Assembly: GCA_946406115.1 (NCBI GenBank)
Contig: OX291555.1
Location: forward strand, 10,248,001 to 10,312,000
Source: Apoda limacodes
Lineage: Eukaryota > Arthropoda > Insecta > Lepidoptera > Limacodidae
Reading direction: 5' to 3'
DNA: 64,000 nt
Under the pieces are notes generated by a model. That model worked only from the letters and a program-made list of their open reading frames with translations. It ran no database searches and was not told the origin of the DNA. The position numbers and the translations under genes are program-made. Positions 9,353 through 20,916 of the stretch are shown here, one piece after another; the stretch's first letter is position 1; each line of letters starts with the position of its first letter.

Positions 9353-10167
9353 CTGCAAAATAAAATATCAAAATGTATAAAATTTGTTTAAACATTTCCT
9401 TTTCTACTCATACAACCCCACTATTGGGGCACGGCCTACCCACAATGAGGTCTGGTCTACACTTTTTAAATTTTAATCGCAATCAAATGGATAAAAAATA
9501 TAAATAGGTTATAGCACCCTATAGTAGGCGAAATACAGTTTATAGCTCTTTATAGAGATTGTTCGCCCTACTGAAGTGACACAAGCTACTCCTTGTAGAA
9601 GTAGGCTTAGGCCATAGTCCTGTGCAAATTGGTGGAGGCTTGTTGAAAATGGCAACCCGACTATCACAATTTTAACACAGCCCATAAGACTTGGCTTAAC
9701 AACAGCTTTCAAATCACGGTTCACATTACAATGTGGGGGACAGCCTTTATTCACCAACCACGTTCGCCGTAGCCTGAAAATCCATTTTAACCTAGGTTTT
9801 TAGTGCAGAAATTTTGTAATTAAATCCATTTCATCACGATTTCAACCGCACAAGCGCGAAATGATTAACCTAATCACTCAACCATATTTGGCGTTTAATA
9901 CTACTAATGTGGCAAACAAGCTTACTGTCCGCCTAATGTTAAACGTTCACCGTAGCTTATTGTTGTGTTAGTGTATTTGATAATCGAAACTTTAGTCAGT
10001 AACGACTTATGGGACGAATATAAAGGCACTATAGTCTAAATTCACAATATTAGAAGCATTATTGCGGCATGGGCTTTACCACCTGTCACACAGGACTGAA
10101 GTGTTTGGTAAAAAGAGCCTGAATTCCACATTATGATATAGGTACATAAATATGCATGAGATCGTAC
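9353..10167. other. RhoGAP intron with LINE tail scrap
   Basis: No exon. Bases 9,904-9,965 (GGCAAACAAGCTTACTGTCC, TTCACCGTAGC) are a minus-strand copy of the LINE 3' tail. Bases 10,065-10,135 and 9,560-9,625 look like worn copies of the dispersed family at 22.2 kb. Confidence 0.45.
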
Positions 10168-10259
10168 CTGTGAAACATATTTCCTGACGGAGTAAGCTGC
10201 CGCTACGGCTGGAGTGTTGATAGAGCTGGAATCTTCATTTGCCACTAGTAACTTGTGAC
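10168..10259 (-). CDS. RhoGAP gene exon: INTPAVAAAY block
   Basis: Acceptor TTTTAATCCAG, donor TCACAG|GTACGA, 92 bases. It reads HKLLVANEDSSS, then INTPAVAAAYSVRKYVSQ, matching SSINTPAVGAAHVIKRY at the start of the SH3 region in ARHGAP32. The two leading bases complete the Gly of DNKG from the exon before. Confidence 0.95.
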
Positions 10260-10375
10260 CTGGATTAAAAAAAAAACGTATATATGTTTCACTAGTGGAT
10301 TAATTTATTTGTCCCACCAACAATTAATAATCTTTCATTAAATATTTGACGTATATTTAAGCTAAGAACTTGTTT

Positions 10376-10565
10376 ATCTTTATATATATAATTCTACTGT
10401 ACGTATGTATGTCACTGTACTCCTCCTAAACGGCTGGATCGATTTGAATGATTTTTTTTGTATGCGTTTGGTTGACGCCCTGGATGGATTAGATTCACCA
10501 ATCAGCCCGGCAGATGGCGTTGCAATCGGTATCATGCAGGACAACGTCTGCCCGGTCAGCTAGTT
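10376..10565 (-). repeat. dispersed lepidopteran repeat, copy A
   Basis: On the minus strand it starts near CTAGCTGACCGGGCAGACG, passes AATCATTCAAATCGATCC and AGGAGGAGTACAGTGACATA, and ends ATTATATATATAAAG. Copy B at 13,750-13,900 is the same family on the plus strand. The class is uncertain (Helitron-like or other non-autonomous element). Confidence 0.6.
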
Positions 10566-11574
10566 AAATATAAATAAAAAAATATATAAGCATAAATGAA
10601 ATACATAATATTTAACAATAATGTTTATGAAATACATTATTGTTTATGAATATGGTTTTAATCTTAACTAATATATATCTGTGAAATTTTGTTTGTAATT
10701 GCTAAACGTCTCAACCACTTGAAACTGAGCTTTGGTCCAGAGATTTTTTAAGGGACGGAGAATGACATAGGCTACTTTTTAGCCACAAAATTCAAAAGTT
10801 CCCACAGGAATAACTATAGACGAAAATACTAAATCAACTGCTATAGTAAACTTTCTGAATATAATTTAGGACTTTCTGTAGAAATCGCACCCCGATAACC
10901 GAATTTAGCGTGGGTTAGTATTTAATAACTAACCCAGCCTTCAAATTCTCCACTGTTAGGGCACTGGCCTACTTTTACTTACGTCAATTTGGGCCATAGT
11001 CCATCACGTAGGCCCGGTACGGTTTGTGGACTACATAAATATGCAGGTTCACTCACGATGTTTCCCTTCACCGGGCCAGTCAGCTAGTGATGTGATACAA
11101 GTTGTATTTCATTACTGTACTAAGTTCAATTTATGTGTTTTATACTGTATTCAATTTTTATATTCAATTTCTATTATAGTTTTTGTGAAATATGTTTTTG
11201 AGTTAATTAATGCATATGTCGTATTATAATCGAAAAAAAAAAACGCATCATTGTGAAAAAATCTAAGAACATTGCAAACGATTGTAAAAATTCGAGTTTA
11301 TTAGGTGTTTTGCGATGATCCTAAAAATAGCTTGGAAGATTACAAAACTCATTCTTATTTTCAAATTATCCGGTCGTTTGGATCTAAGAAAGGTGTGTAA
11401 GTGTGCATACCCTTCTCAGATATTAAAATAAGAGTGAAACAGAATGGCTTATTGGCACACTCTCTATATAGAAAAAACTACACATACTGATAGGTACCGT
11501 ACTTACCGTCGCGTTAAGACCTTATCATTATCTAAAACCGGACATAACACACATTTATCAACACTCCACATTAC
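10566..11574. other. RhoGAP intron, nothing coding
   Basis: No exon seen. Bases 10,690-10,910 (GAATGACATAGGCTAC, CCCGATAACCGAATTTAGCG) resemble inner parts of the element at 60.74-61.28 kb. Confidence 0.4.
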
Positions 11575-11759
11575 CTTTATTATCCATCTGCAGCCAATTC
11601 AACACGGGCCCGCAGTTGATAGAGTCGTCCGCTATGATCGACAGGTGATGCACGTAGTCCGATATCAGGCGACGGTACTCGCTAGAGTCCGATATAAGGG
11701 CTGGTGAAATTTTATCTGTTAGATTCGGTAGTCCCGACACTTTTCGGTCGTATATACAT
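11575..11759 (-). CDS. RhoGAP gene exon: PX C-terminal part and linker
   Basis: Acceptor GCTGTTCACAG, donor AATAAAG|GTAATG, 185 bases. It reads CIYDRKVSGLPNL, then EYRRLISDYVHHLSIIAD, then DSINCGPVLNWLQMDNK. ARHGAP32 has LHRCIFDRRFSQLPEL and LSAIADNKINCGPVLTWMEI at the same place. The first base completes the Arg of MLHR. Confidence 0.96.
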
Positions 11760-12580
11760 CTGTGAACAGCAAAAATGGTAAAGTAAGAAACTTATTATTT
11801 ATTTATTATACAGTTGATTTGACTGTTCGATTTCTAACAATTCAAATCTGCCCTTTTTCAGTGTCAGTTCATATTAAGTACCTGTTTAACAGATTGTCTA
11901 AACATAACATAAAATGTTTACAGTAAATTTTAATAATTTTTGCCTTATTGACTTTTGACGATGAAAGGCTTTCCTGAAGTTGTCAGAAAAAAGCCACAAT
12001 ATGTAATCATCAGCTTTGTAGCTTTACAGAAGTGGTAAATGGGGGTTACCAATGTCTGAAACACCCACAATATTTAAGGGGCCGGTAACTAAATACGTTG
12101 GGAAAATTTTGCCCATATTTGACCCCGCCTATCCCGATGTAAGGTCACTTAAGATTTTTTGAACCCCCCTCACCCTTCTTAGAAAGTATTTTTTACCTAC
12201 AATAAAAATAGTTTTATAACAAAATTATGTAGGTGGTGACAAGAAAATTGTCTTATAGTTGCTTCAAATACTGTCAAATTCCTGTCACTTTACACTGTAA
12301 TACACACTTGAGAAGAGAGAGGACACACCTGCCACTCTCTAATCTTTCTTCTTAAACAGCGGCGTGCGAAATACAGGTAGGCTGAGTAACGGGTACGTTT
12401 GAAGCATGCACCCTGGTGAATTTTAATTCGTAGTAAAGTATAACGCAAGAATGGCTTTTACCTTCCTCCCCCAAAATTCGACATGGATATTTTTACCCTC
12501 CCCTGAATTACCAGCTTCGAAGTAAGCAGTAAAATAAAAGACCAGTGACAAAATAATTTACCGCCGTTACCAGTTCGTAC
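11760..12580. other. RhoGAP intron, nothing coding
   Basis: About 0.8 kb of AT-rich intron. I see no exon, terminal repeat or long inverted repeat. Confidence 0.4.
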
Positions 12581-12746
12581 CTGTGTAACATATCATCAAG
12601 GTGCAATAAATTGTCCTTATTCCTCGTCAAGGTCCACTCTCTGACATCGCTCGCCTCAGTCCAACTTGAGCTTAAAGTCCGTATTGAGTCCACAGACTCC
12701 TCACCACTCGAGTTCACGTGTGAACGAACCCTTAGACATATCCAAC
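12581..12746 (-). CDS. RhoGAP gene exon: PX-like domain
   Basis: Acceptor TTCTTTTTTTAG, donor TACACAG|GTACGA, 166 bases. It reads WICLRVRSHV, a Ser/Glu-rich insert (NSSGEESVDSIRTL), then DVREWTLTRNKDNLLHLDD and MLHR. The pattern strand - loop - (W-x-x-x-R) - (LD--LH) matches the PX-like domain of ARHGAP32 (RTWLIKRSYEDFRVLDKHLH). The acidic insert between strands looks specific to this lineage. Confidence 0.9.
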
Positions 12747-12814
12747 CTAAAAAAAGAAGTTGTTGAGATGTTTAGGAGCTTGTTACCTTGTAACATTCGT
12801 CTATCGGAAACAAA

Positions 12815-13010
12815 GTTGAGCAACGTCGGGCGTGATCAGTCATTGGACGGGTCCATCCAACCGTCTAGTGATTCATTTTTTTGAGCTTCTCTGTGTTTCG
12901 GAGTACATGTTTCTATATTCCATCGGTCGTGGCTGTTGTCATAATAACAGCAGTCGTTAAGTCAAGTCAGCAGCCTTATGGGCGGCTTGAAAACTTACAT
13001 TTGAGTGGCC
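12815..13010 (+). mobile_element. 5S-like SINE fragment
   Basis: CGTCGGGCGTGATCAGTCAT then GGACGGGTCCATCCAACCG resembles the 3' internal-promoter half of 5S rRNA (standard: GTTAGTACTTGGATGGGTGA). The tail (TGCTTCGG-like motif, GGTCGTGGCTGTTGTC, GTCAAGTCAGCAGCCTTATG) matches a repeat common in Lepidoptera. A second copy lies at 57,292. Too diverged to be a 5S gene. Confidence 0.6.
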
Positions 13011-13421
13011 AATAGATCGACAACGTCCGCCAACTCACGAAGTGGACTATGACCTAAGCCGCATTTCTCTGTAGTCAGCACAGCAGCTGACACAAACTAC
13101 TTAGTATTGCTAAAAAATATGAAAATTATATTCATACATATAAACTGTTATACATTTAGTAGTGTACTGGCAACATTCAAACCTTTAATTTGCCAATGAA
13201 TAATTAACCAAGTGGGTCAACTGCCTAGCCACCTAGGCTATCGGTACTTATGAGATCTTTATACCTAAATAGTGGCTGTTTCGGAATCTCTAAAAAAAAA
13301 CAAAAAAGGAAGCCATACAAGTCTTTCTCCCTTTGGGTACAGATGGCGTTGTGTGTGAGACATTTAGGTAAAAATAAAAAATATTTTATTTTATTGAAAC
13401 TAAAATAAAAAAAACAATCAC

Positions 13422-13566
13422 CTTCATTAGGTGGCATATTTCCACATTTCTCCTCATCACACGGCACCAATTCCACACTTAGTCCACCTAAGGATACTCG
13501 CTCATAATGAAAATGTGCACACTCTTCTAGTTTTGGAAATCGACATGCAGCTGCTTGAGGTGGGGG
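13422..13566 (-). CDS. RhoGAP gene exon: FPKLEECAHFHYE block
   Basis: Acceptor TTTTGTTTCAG, donor AATGAAG|GTGATT, 145 bases, starts in phase 0. It reads PPPQAAACRFPKLEECAHFH, then YERVSLGGLSVELVPCDEE. ARHGAP32/33 begin their conserved part with FPKLEDCAHFHYE, so the order and sense are firm. Confidence 0.95.
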
Positions 13567-13749
13567 CTGAAACAAAATTGTATAAATCTCAAACTTTAAG
13601 TTACGAATTGTGGTTAAAATAAGTAATTTATTAATATATTGTGTATTTTATCTACCCTAACTACAGCATCTTGTAAATTTCTGTAACCAATAACTGCCTC
13701 ACAGATTAAATTGCATTCAAGAGATTTTTATTTATTAGTTTATATATAA

Positions 13750-13900
13750 CTAGCTGACCGGGCGTCGTCCTGTGATTTGTGAATCTAAACTATCCAAGGC
13801 GCCACCCAAACGCATACATAAAAATCATTCAAATCGGTCTAGCCGTTAAGGAGGAGTACAGTGACATACACACGTAAAGCAGAATTATATATATAAAAAT
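13750..13900 (+). repeat. dispersed lepidopteran repeat, copy B
   Basis: AACTAGCTGACCGGGCGTCG to AGAATTATATATATAAAA; the body (CATTCAAATCGGTCTAGCC, AGGAGGAGTACAGTGACATA) matches copy A at 10,376-10,565 on the opposite strand. The two copies form an inverted pair 3.2 kb apart flanking three exons. Confidence 0.6.
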
Positions 13901-14276
13901 TTGCAATAAGAAATATTTATTTGTTCTCACAAAAATCTTTCGCTACCAAGTCCCAAGGGGTTGAGATTTGCTTATGGATGTTTTGAGCATACAACAAACT
14001 TCCAAGATTAACAGTTTACCCACAGAATAAGTAATAGAAATTCATGCATTAAAGACACTATTTCAAGTCTGTTCCGATACTTTGTTTAGCGTAAGGAGTC
14101 GTAAGATCATTTAGAAAATGTTTGTCAATATTTCATAAGCATAATTGACTGATACTTCCAATCATCAGAAAAATTGTACCAATTATATGTACTTAAATGT
14201 AGTCAATTTTAATTTTGTTTTTATCGTATAGTATCTTACTATATATGTATCACAGAATATATATTAGAAAACTCAC
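13901..14276. other. RhoGAP intron, nothing seen
   Basis: AT-rich, no repeat or exon I can name. Confidence 0.4.
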
Positions 14277-14380
14277 AGTATCAGCCGTGTCAAAGGTGGC
14301 AGAACCCGATGGAACAGATTGACTCATAGCAGAAGAATGAGATATGGGGGTTACTGCCAATGCTGTCAGAGACATGGACC
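14277..14380 (-). CDS. RhoGAP gene, probable start exon
   Basis: Acceptor GTTATCATTACAG, donor GATACT|GTGAGT, 104 bases. In the frame that joins the FPKLEEC exon it reads SMSLTALAVTPISHSS, then AMSQSVPSGSATFDTADT. I place the start at ATG 14,375-14,373: the upstream exon at 15,966-16,066 has an in-frame TGA in this frame, so translation cannot come through from it. The coding part of this exon is 33 codons, Ser/Thr-rich and probably disordered. Confidence 0.75.
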
Positions 14381-14432
14381 CTGTAATGATAACACAATGA
14401 ATATTGCATTGATTTGCAAGCAGCTAAAAATA

Positions 14433-14455
14433 ACTCTCTCTCTCTCTCTCTCTCT
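14433..14455. repeat. (CT)n microsatellite
   Basis: About 11 uninterrupted CT units in a RhoGAP intron. Confidence 0.9.
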
Positions 14456-14702
14456 AGTTTTAGAGGCTTTCACTCTTTTATTGAGATGGGTTAAATAGCA
14501 TGCTTATTCTAAAACTAATATCAATCGAAAAATCCTACTGCTATTAAAAATACGCATGAAACTATATATTCAGGACACCTTATAGTTTCGCCATGTCTGT
14601 CTGCCTGTCTGTAGAGACTATTAGTACAGTATATGTAAAAAGTGCAAAAATTTTACTAGTCATAGCCCAATTCATACAAACTTTAATTCCATATATGAAT
14701 GC

Positions 14703-14945
14703 CTATATATTAGCTTAGTTGGAAGAGTGACTGGCTGCTGCACAGAGGGTGTGGGTTCGATTCCAGCACTGGACAAACATTTCTGTTTCTCTTGAGTCTG
14801 GGTGTATTTATGTATATGATATGTACGTATTTACAAACAAAAAGTAATATATATATATTTGTACCCGTTGTCTGGTATCCATAACAAAACGCTTACTTTG
14901 GAGCCAGACGGCACTATGTGTAATGTCCAAAAATATTATTTTATT
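14703..14945 (+). mobile_element. tRNA-derived SINE
   Basis: Box A-like TTAGCTTAGTTGGAAGAG and box B GGTTCGATTCC are spaced as in a tRNA, but the arms do not fold as one. The tail TACCCGTTGTCTGGTATCC, GGAGCCAGACGGCACTATG and TATTTTATTTATTT is the 3' end of a SINE type frequent in Lepidoptera. Confidence 0.75.
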
Positions 14946-15239
14946 TATTTAATTTAGGTTAGGTTGTGTTATATTTTAGTTTGAACGAATTTACTAACCT
15001 AGCTTAAAACAATACTGTATCATTTAGATTTTTTTAATTAAGAATTTAATGTTTGTATGTTTGCAGTCAGTTCTGCATATACATATGAATGAAAAGTTTC
15101 CTGTAGGATATGGTTTACACTGTTAATCTGATTTACCAGAAGCTGAAGTTTCCCTCTTGCAGTCTGTGTCATTGTTAGTTCTCGTCGAACCACGCGACTC
15201 CGAACTAAACCGCACCGATCTGAAAGTTATGCCACGGTA

Positions 15240-15310
15240 CAGATAATAGTTTTAGCATACAGAAATTTCACCGACTCGCACTTGGCCGGTTTTTTTAGAT
15301 ATCTTCCGAC
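15240..15310. repeat. end of widespread lepidopteran repeat
   Basis: CCGACTCGCACTTGGCCGG followed by a T run is the terminal motif of the family seen best at 46,237-46,510. Confidence 0.55.
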
Positions 15311-15837
15311 GAAAACGGGACATGTATATATTGTAAAAGGTTATACATATTGAGTGCCCATGACACTTAACCAAGAAAAGCAGGGGCCGCGCTTAGCATA
15401 AGAGCATCCATTTATTTTGAAAATCTAATGCCCGGCGCTCACATGAGCAAGAGTCGAGGCAGCGATTTGCATTTGAAACGTAAATTTTACGTGATTTACT
15501 CTATAACCTTCTTTTTCATCGTTCATAAGACCTAAACTTCCACAGATTATTTCCAGAATCTAACATCCCAAAGTTGTACAAATTTCTATTTCTATTATGA
15601 AATCACAAGGTTCAAAAAATTTTTATTAACGAAAGCTTATGATTTGTGTGTTACGAAAATTTATGTTATAAAAGTTCTATTCTGACTACAAAATCATAAG
15701 TCTTGTACAGTATCGCAGATTTGCACATTACAAAATAATAGAATTCTAAGGTTCTGAAAGTTAATACAGATTTCATTAAACTTATGATTGTAAAGTTCTT
15801 AGGTAGTAATTAGGTACGAAATCTTAAGACAAAAAGA

Positions 15838-15930
15838 GCTTGTCCCGCCCACATTATGATGTGGGTGTGTTTCTAGCCGCTGGTTACCTCCTTCGAGTGG
15901 GTCGTAACCGTGACGATATCGTCACCTACA
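15838..15930. repeat. dispersed repeat (family of 22.2 kb)
   Basis: CCACATTATGATGTGGGTGT and GCTGGTTACCTCCTTC match 22,336-22,360 and 30,010-30,055. Confidence 0.5.
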
Positions 15931-15965
15931 CATACATACATAAATACAATTCTATAAAATCTTAC

Positions 15966-16066
15966 CTGTGAAATCCCACGCATTGTGTCAAAGTCTCTTT
16001 TTCCGGTTCAACGAAGGCACGCGCCGAGAGTGACTGGCAAGACATCACGGAACCGTGAGGGGAACC
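15966..16066 (-). other. RhoGAP gene, probable 5' UTR exon with uORF
   Basis: Acceptor CTGTCTTATTTCAG and donor TTCACAG|GTAAGA bound 101 bases. In the frame needed for the next exon it has a TGA, so it is non-coding for the main protein. Another frame opens at an ATG (MSCQSLSARAFVEPEKET...) and would run across the junction, pass the main ATG in a different frame, and stop in the next exon. An acceptor here implies at least one more exon upstream, which I did not find. Confidence 0.6.
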
Positions 16067-19000
16067 CTGAAATAAGACAGAGAAAAGTTTATAATTCACT
16101 AATTATTGTATATGTACATTCTTTACATTGTAAAATTTTGGAAAAAAAAACAGGTTTAGTGCGCGTAATAAGGCTATAAAAAATATTGATTCAGAAATTA
16201 ATAGGTAAGTTGTTTATGATTACTTAACAAATTCAAATTATAGTCATTACCACCGATTTTAATTACTTAAGTTAACTTAAATTTCTCTCTTATATAATTT
16301 GATTTGAGAAGCAAACAGAGGGACTTATCTAAATTTTTTTTAATTATTTGGTAAAATTGGAAATTAATAAATTAATCAGAAACTTCACTTTTTTATTTAT
16401 TTATTTAAGGAGTCTACAGCATAAATAATAATAAGGTATAATATTGTATATGCTGTAATAACAGTTTATGTCTATAACAAAGCCATTAACAGATTACAAC
16501 AGACATTAATATAATACAAATTTAAAATCAAACAAAACATAAATGCACTACATATATGTCAGAGCATTTTTTACCAGGATATAGCAGAAAATATACCGAA
16601 TTAAAATCTCCTATCTTTAGTATGTTATTATATAAATCACATAATTTTTTATCATAGGTATCTTTTTTCACGTTTTCAAATATAAAACTAATCAAAAAAT
16701 TGACACTGGCGCCACTGTCTGCATAACCAGCCTAACAAAGTTTCCAAACGTATGTTACTTCTCTATCTAGACACGGTAAAGGTACACTTGTTGATGTATA
16801 CAACAAACCATATCTTAACATTTTCGAGATAAGTGAAGACGAGTGAAAGGAAACGTTTATGAACAGTTAACGACACTTTAAGTTATCTTTCAAGTATGCC
16901 TACTAAAACTGTTTCCATTTTTAATTTCGGCACGTGTTCCACAGCAAGCGGTATTGTAGCGCGGCGTATGCAGCAACAATACAGTAAATAAATATTGTAC
17001 ACCAAATTAAATTTTAACAAATAAACAAACAGCTAAGGCGCGAGTCAGACTTGTGCACTGAGGCAAAGGCTCAGTACTTAAAAGTTATTTTCGAAAATAT
17101 TTTTTTTACTCAAAAAGTTAACGTGAGTGAATAAGAAAAGTATGTAACACGAACTTAGTATGTAAGACTGACAGACTACACAGCGTCCTCCACTCCACCG
17201 AAACACTCGCTTTTAGTTTGTAACAAGCTTTAAAGTAATTTCTTGGTACTGTTCATAACTTCTTGAACACGTGATATACCTATAAATATTTTTATGTTAG
17301 GTAGTTAGTTTTTGACGACTGATTTTTAAAAAGTCAACATCTAACAAAATAATGTAAAATTTACATGTGTTGAACCATACTGGTATCTCGATTATAAAAT
17401 AGTAGTTTATGAAACTCTAGCACAAGGGGTTTTAAAGATGTGTGTTTTTTTAATAGTGTCACAAGTATTTTAATACCTAGTTATGTGCAGTTTCATACAC
17501 TACTTTATCCACTGTCATACATTGGGATTCAAATAAAAGATCAAAGAGTAAGAAATAGTTTAGTGTTTATAATTATTCAGGTTTTGTATGGTGAAATTAT
17601 GGAATTCAATATGTATTGGTTGGCAGGCGTTACAATTAGAGGTGCTCGTACTTGCTGTAGGTGCTAATGGCAAATTGATATTAATTTCGTTCTTTTTGTT
17701 TTCAACAAGTTTTAACTTTAGCCAGAATTTTTTAATTCATAAAGTATTATCGAGATATATGTATACTTCTCCCGCCATTTCAATTGTGTTTTGGTGAGTT
17801 GAGATTATTTATTTATTCACCTTATACTTTTATTTATTTACTCGCGAATGTAATGAAAAACATTGTATGTAACACGGGCGGTACGGAAATTACAAACTAG
17901 AGTCATTAAAGCCTTCGGCCTTAGGCTTCTAAATAGCCTCTCGTTATAGTATTTTCTCTTTACCAACCTTAATACACAACGTACTATTGTATACAAGACA
18001 AGTTTTATATATGTCATTACCACCCAAGGGAGTAATTAAGGTCTTAGTAGCACCCGCTCTGCCTGCACGTTATAACACTGTTTACAAGTGCGATGAAAAA
18101 TATTGAATAAATAATTACTTAAATAAATAAAAATAACCCGACTGCAAAAACATTGAGAAATTAGAACATACCAAATTATATTTACTAATTTCTAATTAAA
18201 GTTCCTCAAACAAACTTAAGAAGTTGCCGTAAGATTCTATACCGATAACAAAATTTAAGGCGGGCGGAGCCGCGGGCAAAAGCTAGATATTGATATGGCT
18301 AAAATTATTATTATTATTATTATAATTGAGATTGAACTTCATTCTACCGAATAGCTTTTCTTATTTAAGCCTTAATAATAGTCTCTTAATTTAAAGTAAA
18401 TTTTTCGCGTGATACGACACAACATTGGCCATATACCCACCAGGATATCAATGTTTTTGTATTATATTAAAGACAAAAACTTAAATGTTAGTTAGACAGA
18501 AAATCATGACATACATTGACCACAGCATGAGATCATCTTACAAATCATAAAATGAATATTACGCCATACGGAGTAGTAAATACTTTGACCAGGTCAACCA
18601 TATCTCTGTCTCTGGTGCCTCATACTCACACTATTTTATTCGACACGAGTTTTATGGCACATGAAACTTAATACTGACGAGAAGTTATGATTATAATTAT
18701 AATAAATATATTGAAATAAACTCACACTAGGCTTCTGTTTAATAATATGAGATCTATAATTTGAGTTACCAACATTTTTATGTTTAATTATAGAATGATA
18801 CTTATATTATATTAAATTATAAATAATAAAAAAAAAACATAATTATTTGCGATATTTCGATATATTATATCGTCTTCAGTCAATTATAAAAAAAAACATT
18901 AATTAATAACATTTTTATGTTAATTCAAAATTATAAAAAAAACAAGCAACATGTTTATATTTCATGGTATTACAAAATTTAGACTTTTTTTGGAAATAAC

Positions 19001-20916
19001 TACATTATTTTTTACTGAAAGTACCTACTTACTTTAAAAGTGCACTTTCTCATTCATACCCATTTTCACACAAAATTTTAAGCGACCTCAGTAAAAAAAT
19101 CTACTCACTACGACAGCTGTTTTCCTTATTTTTTTTCTGGTTTTTGTATATTTTGGTAAAAAAAGATTAGTCCCCCGAAATATAATTTATCTGTAAAAGT
19201 GACGTAGTGATTTTCTACTTAAGCATTGTAAAAAGTTACATGAATTAGGTATTTTTTTTTATGACTTTTAATGAATTTGAAGTTGAATATCTCGAAAATA
19301 CCTTAGCCCAGATATGCACTGTTGCAGCGACAGGCTTACCACCTGACCTTACTTTACTCACGCAAGACTAGTCATCCCCTTCTGGGGAAAAGAGAACCGG
19401 GACGATACTAAGATACTTTTGTAGAGCGTTTTTTTTTTAATATTCTGGAATCTAGACGGTCATACATAATCTTGCCTTATTAGACCTTCAAATTTGATAC
19501 ACTAGTTTTGGGACGGCCTGTATTTTATAAGTATAAGTATGTCTGTACTTGGTGGTCAAAGTATTTAATAAGAAATAATTAAGGAGAATATATTGTGGGA
19601 TTTTTTACACATTAAACAATAGTACCTATAAAGACACGTGAAATTAATACAATAATAGTCGGAAGCTATCTTATAAACAAGAGCTGCGTTCTGTTCACTG
19701 CTTGAATGCGTTTAATTTCATAATCCAGTCAAGTTAAAAATACATAAATTCTGTACGACATACTGTACAAATTTTGGCTCATTTTCTTTGGTTGGATTAT
19801 TGACATTAAGCGCATAATGCACATTATGTCGGTAAACAAAACGGCACTCTTATAAGAGGCGATGCGATAAAATGTTCACTTTGCCCATCCGGTGGGCATA
19901 TTGCCGAAAGGGAATTAAAATCATTATAAAGTTTTAAAATAACGTTATGTTTTTAGGGTTCCGTAAAAAATGGCAAAAATGGAACCTGCATAGTTTTTTC
20001 ATGTCAGATTTACTCGTATAATTTCGGCGTAATGTTTTTTAAAGGGTTCCTTTTCATAATTAGACCTAGATGAAAAAAATATATTTGTGTACTGCATTGT
20101 GTAAGAGTAGGGTATCGTTGGATAAGTCTTTAAAGATGCAATCGAGGTTCTAAGTAACTTTTCTTTTTAGAATTATACTTTGTGAGTTTGCGATTCCTAC
20201 TTTTAAGACCTCGTGTTTTAAAAACCAGAAAAATCACTATAATAGAGCTCTATTATATTAAATTAAGATTTTAAATAGGAAAACTAAATTTTTAACGAGA
20301 TATCCGCGACAATTCTCATCCTGCGGAGCCGTACATAATGCGAGTACAACATGCACTTGGCCTTTTTTTTTTTTAAATATTCGACTTATGTTTTTCGACA
20401 TATACTTTTGCAACAGCCAAATGCAATTTCTGAAAAATAAAAGAAAATATAGGTACCTACCTACTTATCCTTGGCACCAATATAAACAATACTTCAGTAT
20501 TTCTGAAAATAGAATAGTACCGAGATGAATAACAACTATAAATCCTATGCTATACCTACGTACTTGAACAAATCTAAACTCAACATGTCAATAGCAAAAT
20601 AACCTTGAGACAGAAAAAGCATACAAAACAAACTGCAGTTACTTACTCTATGATTAACTGAAAACAATACAAATATATTTGTGCATTTTTTTCGACAATT
20701 CAGGAATTGACATTGACTCTGGTAAACAAAATATTCTTGAAAGTTTACTTCAAATTTGATTCGCAAAAGGACAGCCATTGTTTTCTAGAATACACTTTCG
20801 TGAGAGTGGCTACAATCTACGTATAATAAAAATTATTTCTTAGGCTACAGTTTTTTTGTTTGAACGTGCTCTTTACAAGTACCAGTCGGATTTGATAGCC
20901 CAAATCTTGAGGAAGG
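16067..20916. other. intergenic or 5' intron; repeats only
   Basis: No coding exon supported in 4.8 kb. Contents noticed: a repeat at 17,800-18,110 (CATTGTATGTAACACGGGCG, TGCCTGCACGTTATAACAC) of a type common in Lepidoptera; an element end at 18,250-18,290 (GGCGGGCGGAGCCGCGGGCA then AAAGCTAG, a Helitron-like hairpin and CTAG); an (ATT)n run near 18,307-18,325; a repeat at 19,080-19,260; and family ends with GGTTCCGTA at 19,958. Short open frames here are AT-rich noise. Confidence 0.5.

Larger units (their letters stand above)
1969..16066 (-). other. RhoGAP gene, CdGAPr / ARHGAP32-33 type (gene span)
   Basis: Span of a PX-SH3-RhoGAP gene. Twelve exons (14,380-14,277; 13,566-13,422; 12,746-12,581; 11,759-11,575; 10,259-10,168; 9,352-9,295; 8,902-8,776; 7,535-7,357; 7,043-6,845; 5,153-5,022; 4,615-4,465; 4,010-3,924) carry GT donors and AG acceptors, and their phases close at every junction. 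From the ATG at 14,375 they give 540 codons. The domain order and linker (CINCGPVL-like, INTPAVAAAY, LRKHGKL, ERVFGCDLGEHLLN) match ARHGAP32/ARHGAP33 and Drosophila CdGAPr, known as GAPs that switch off Cdc42/Rac at membranes and the cytoskeleton. At least two C-terminal exons follow, and the proline-rich tail is expected beyond base 1. Several transposons sit in its introns. Confidence 0.93.

Noticed and set aside
14703..14775. tRNA gene by box A and box B
   Set aside because: The arms do not fold as a tRNA and the sequence continues into a SINE tail.
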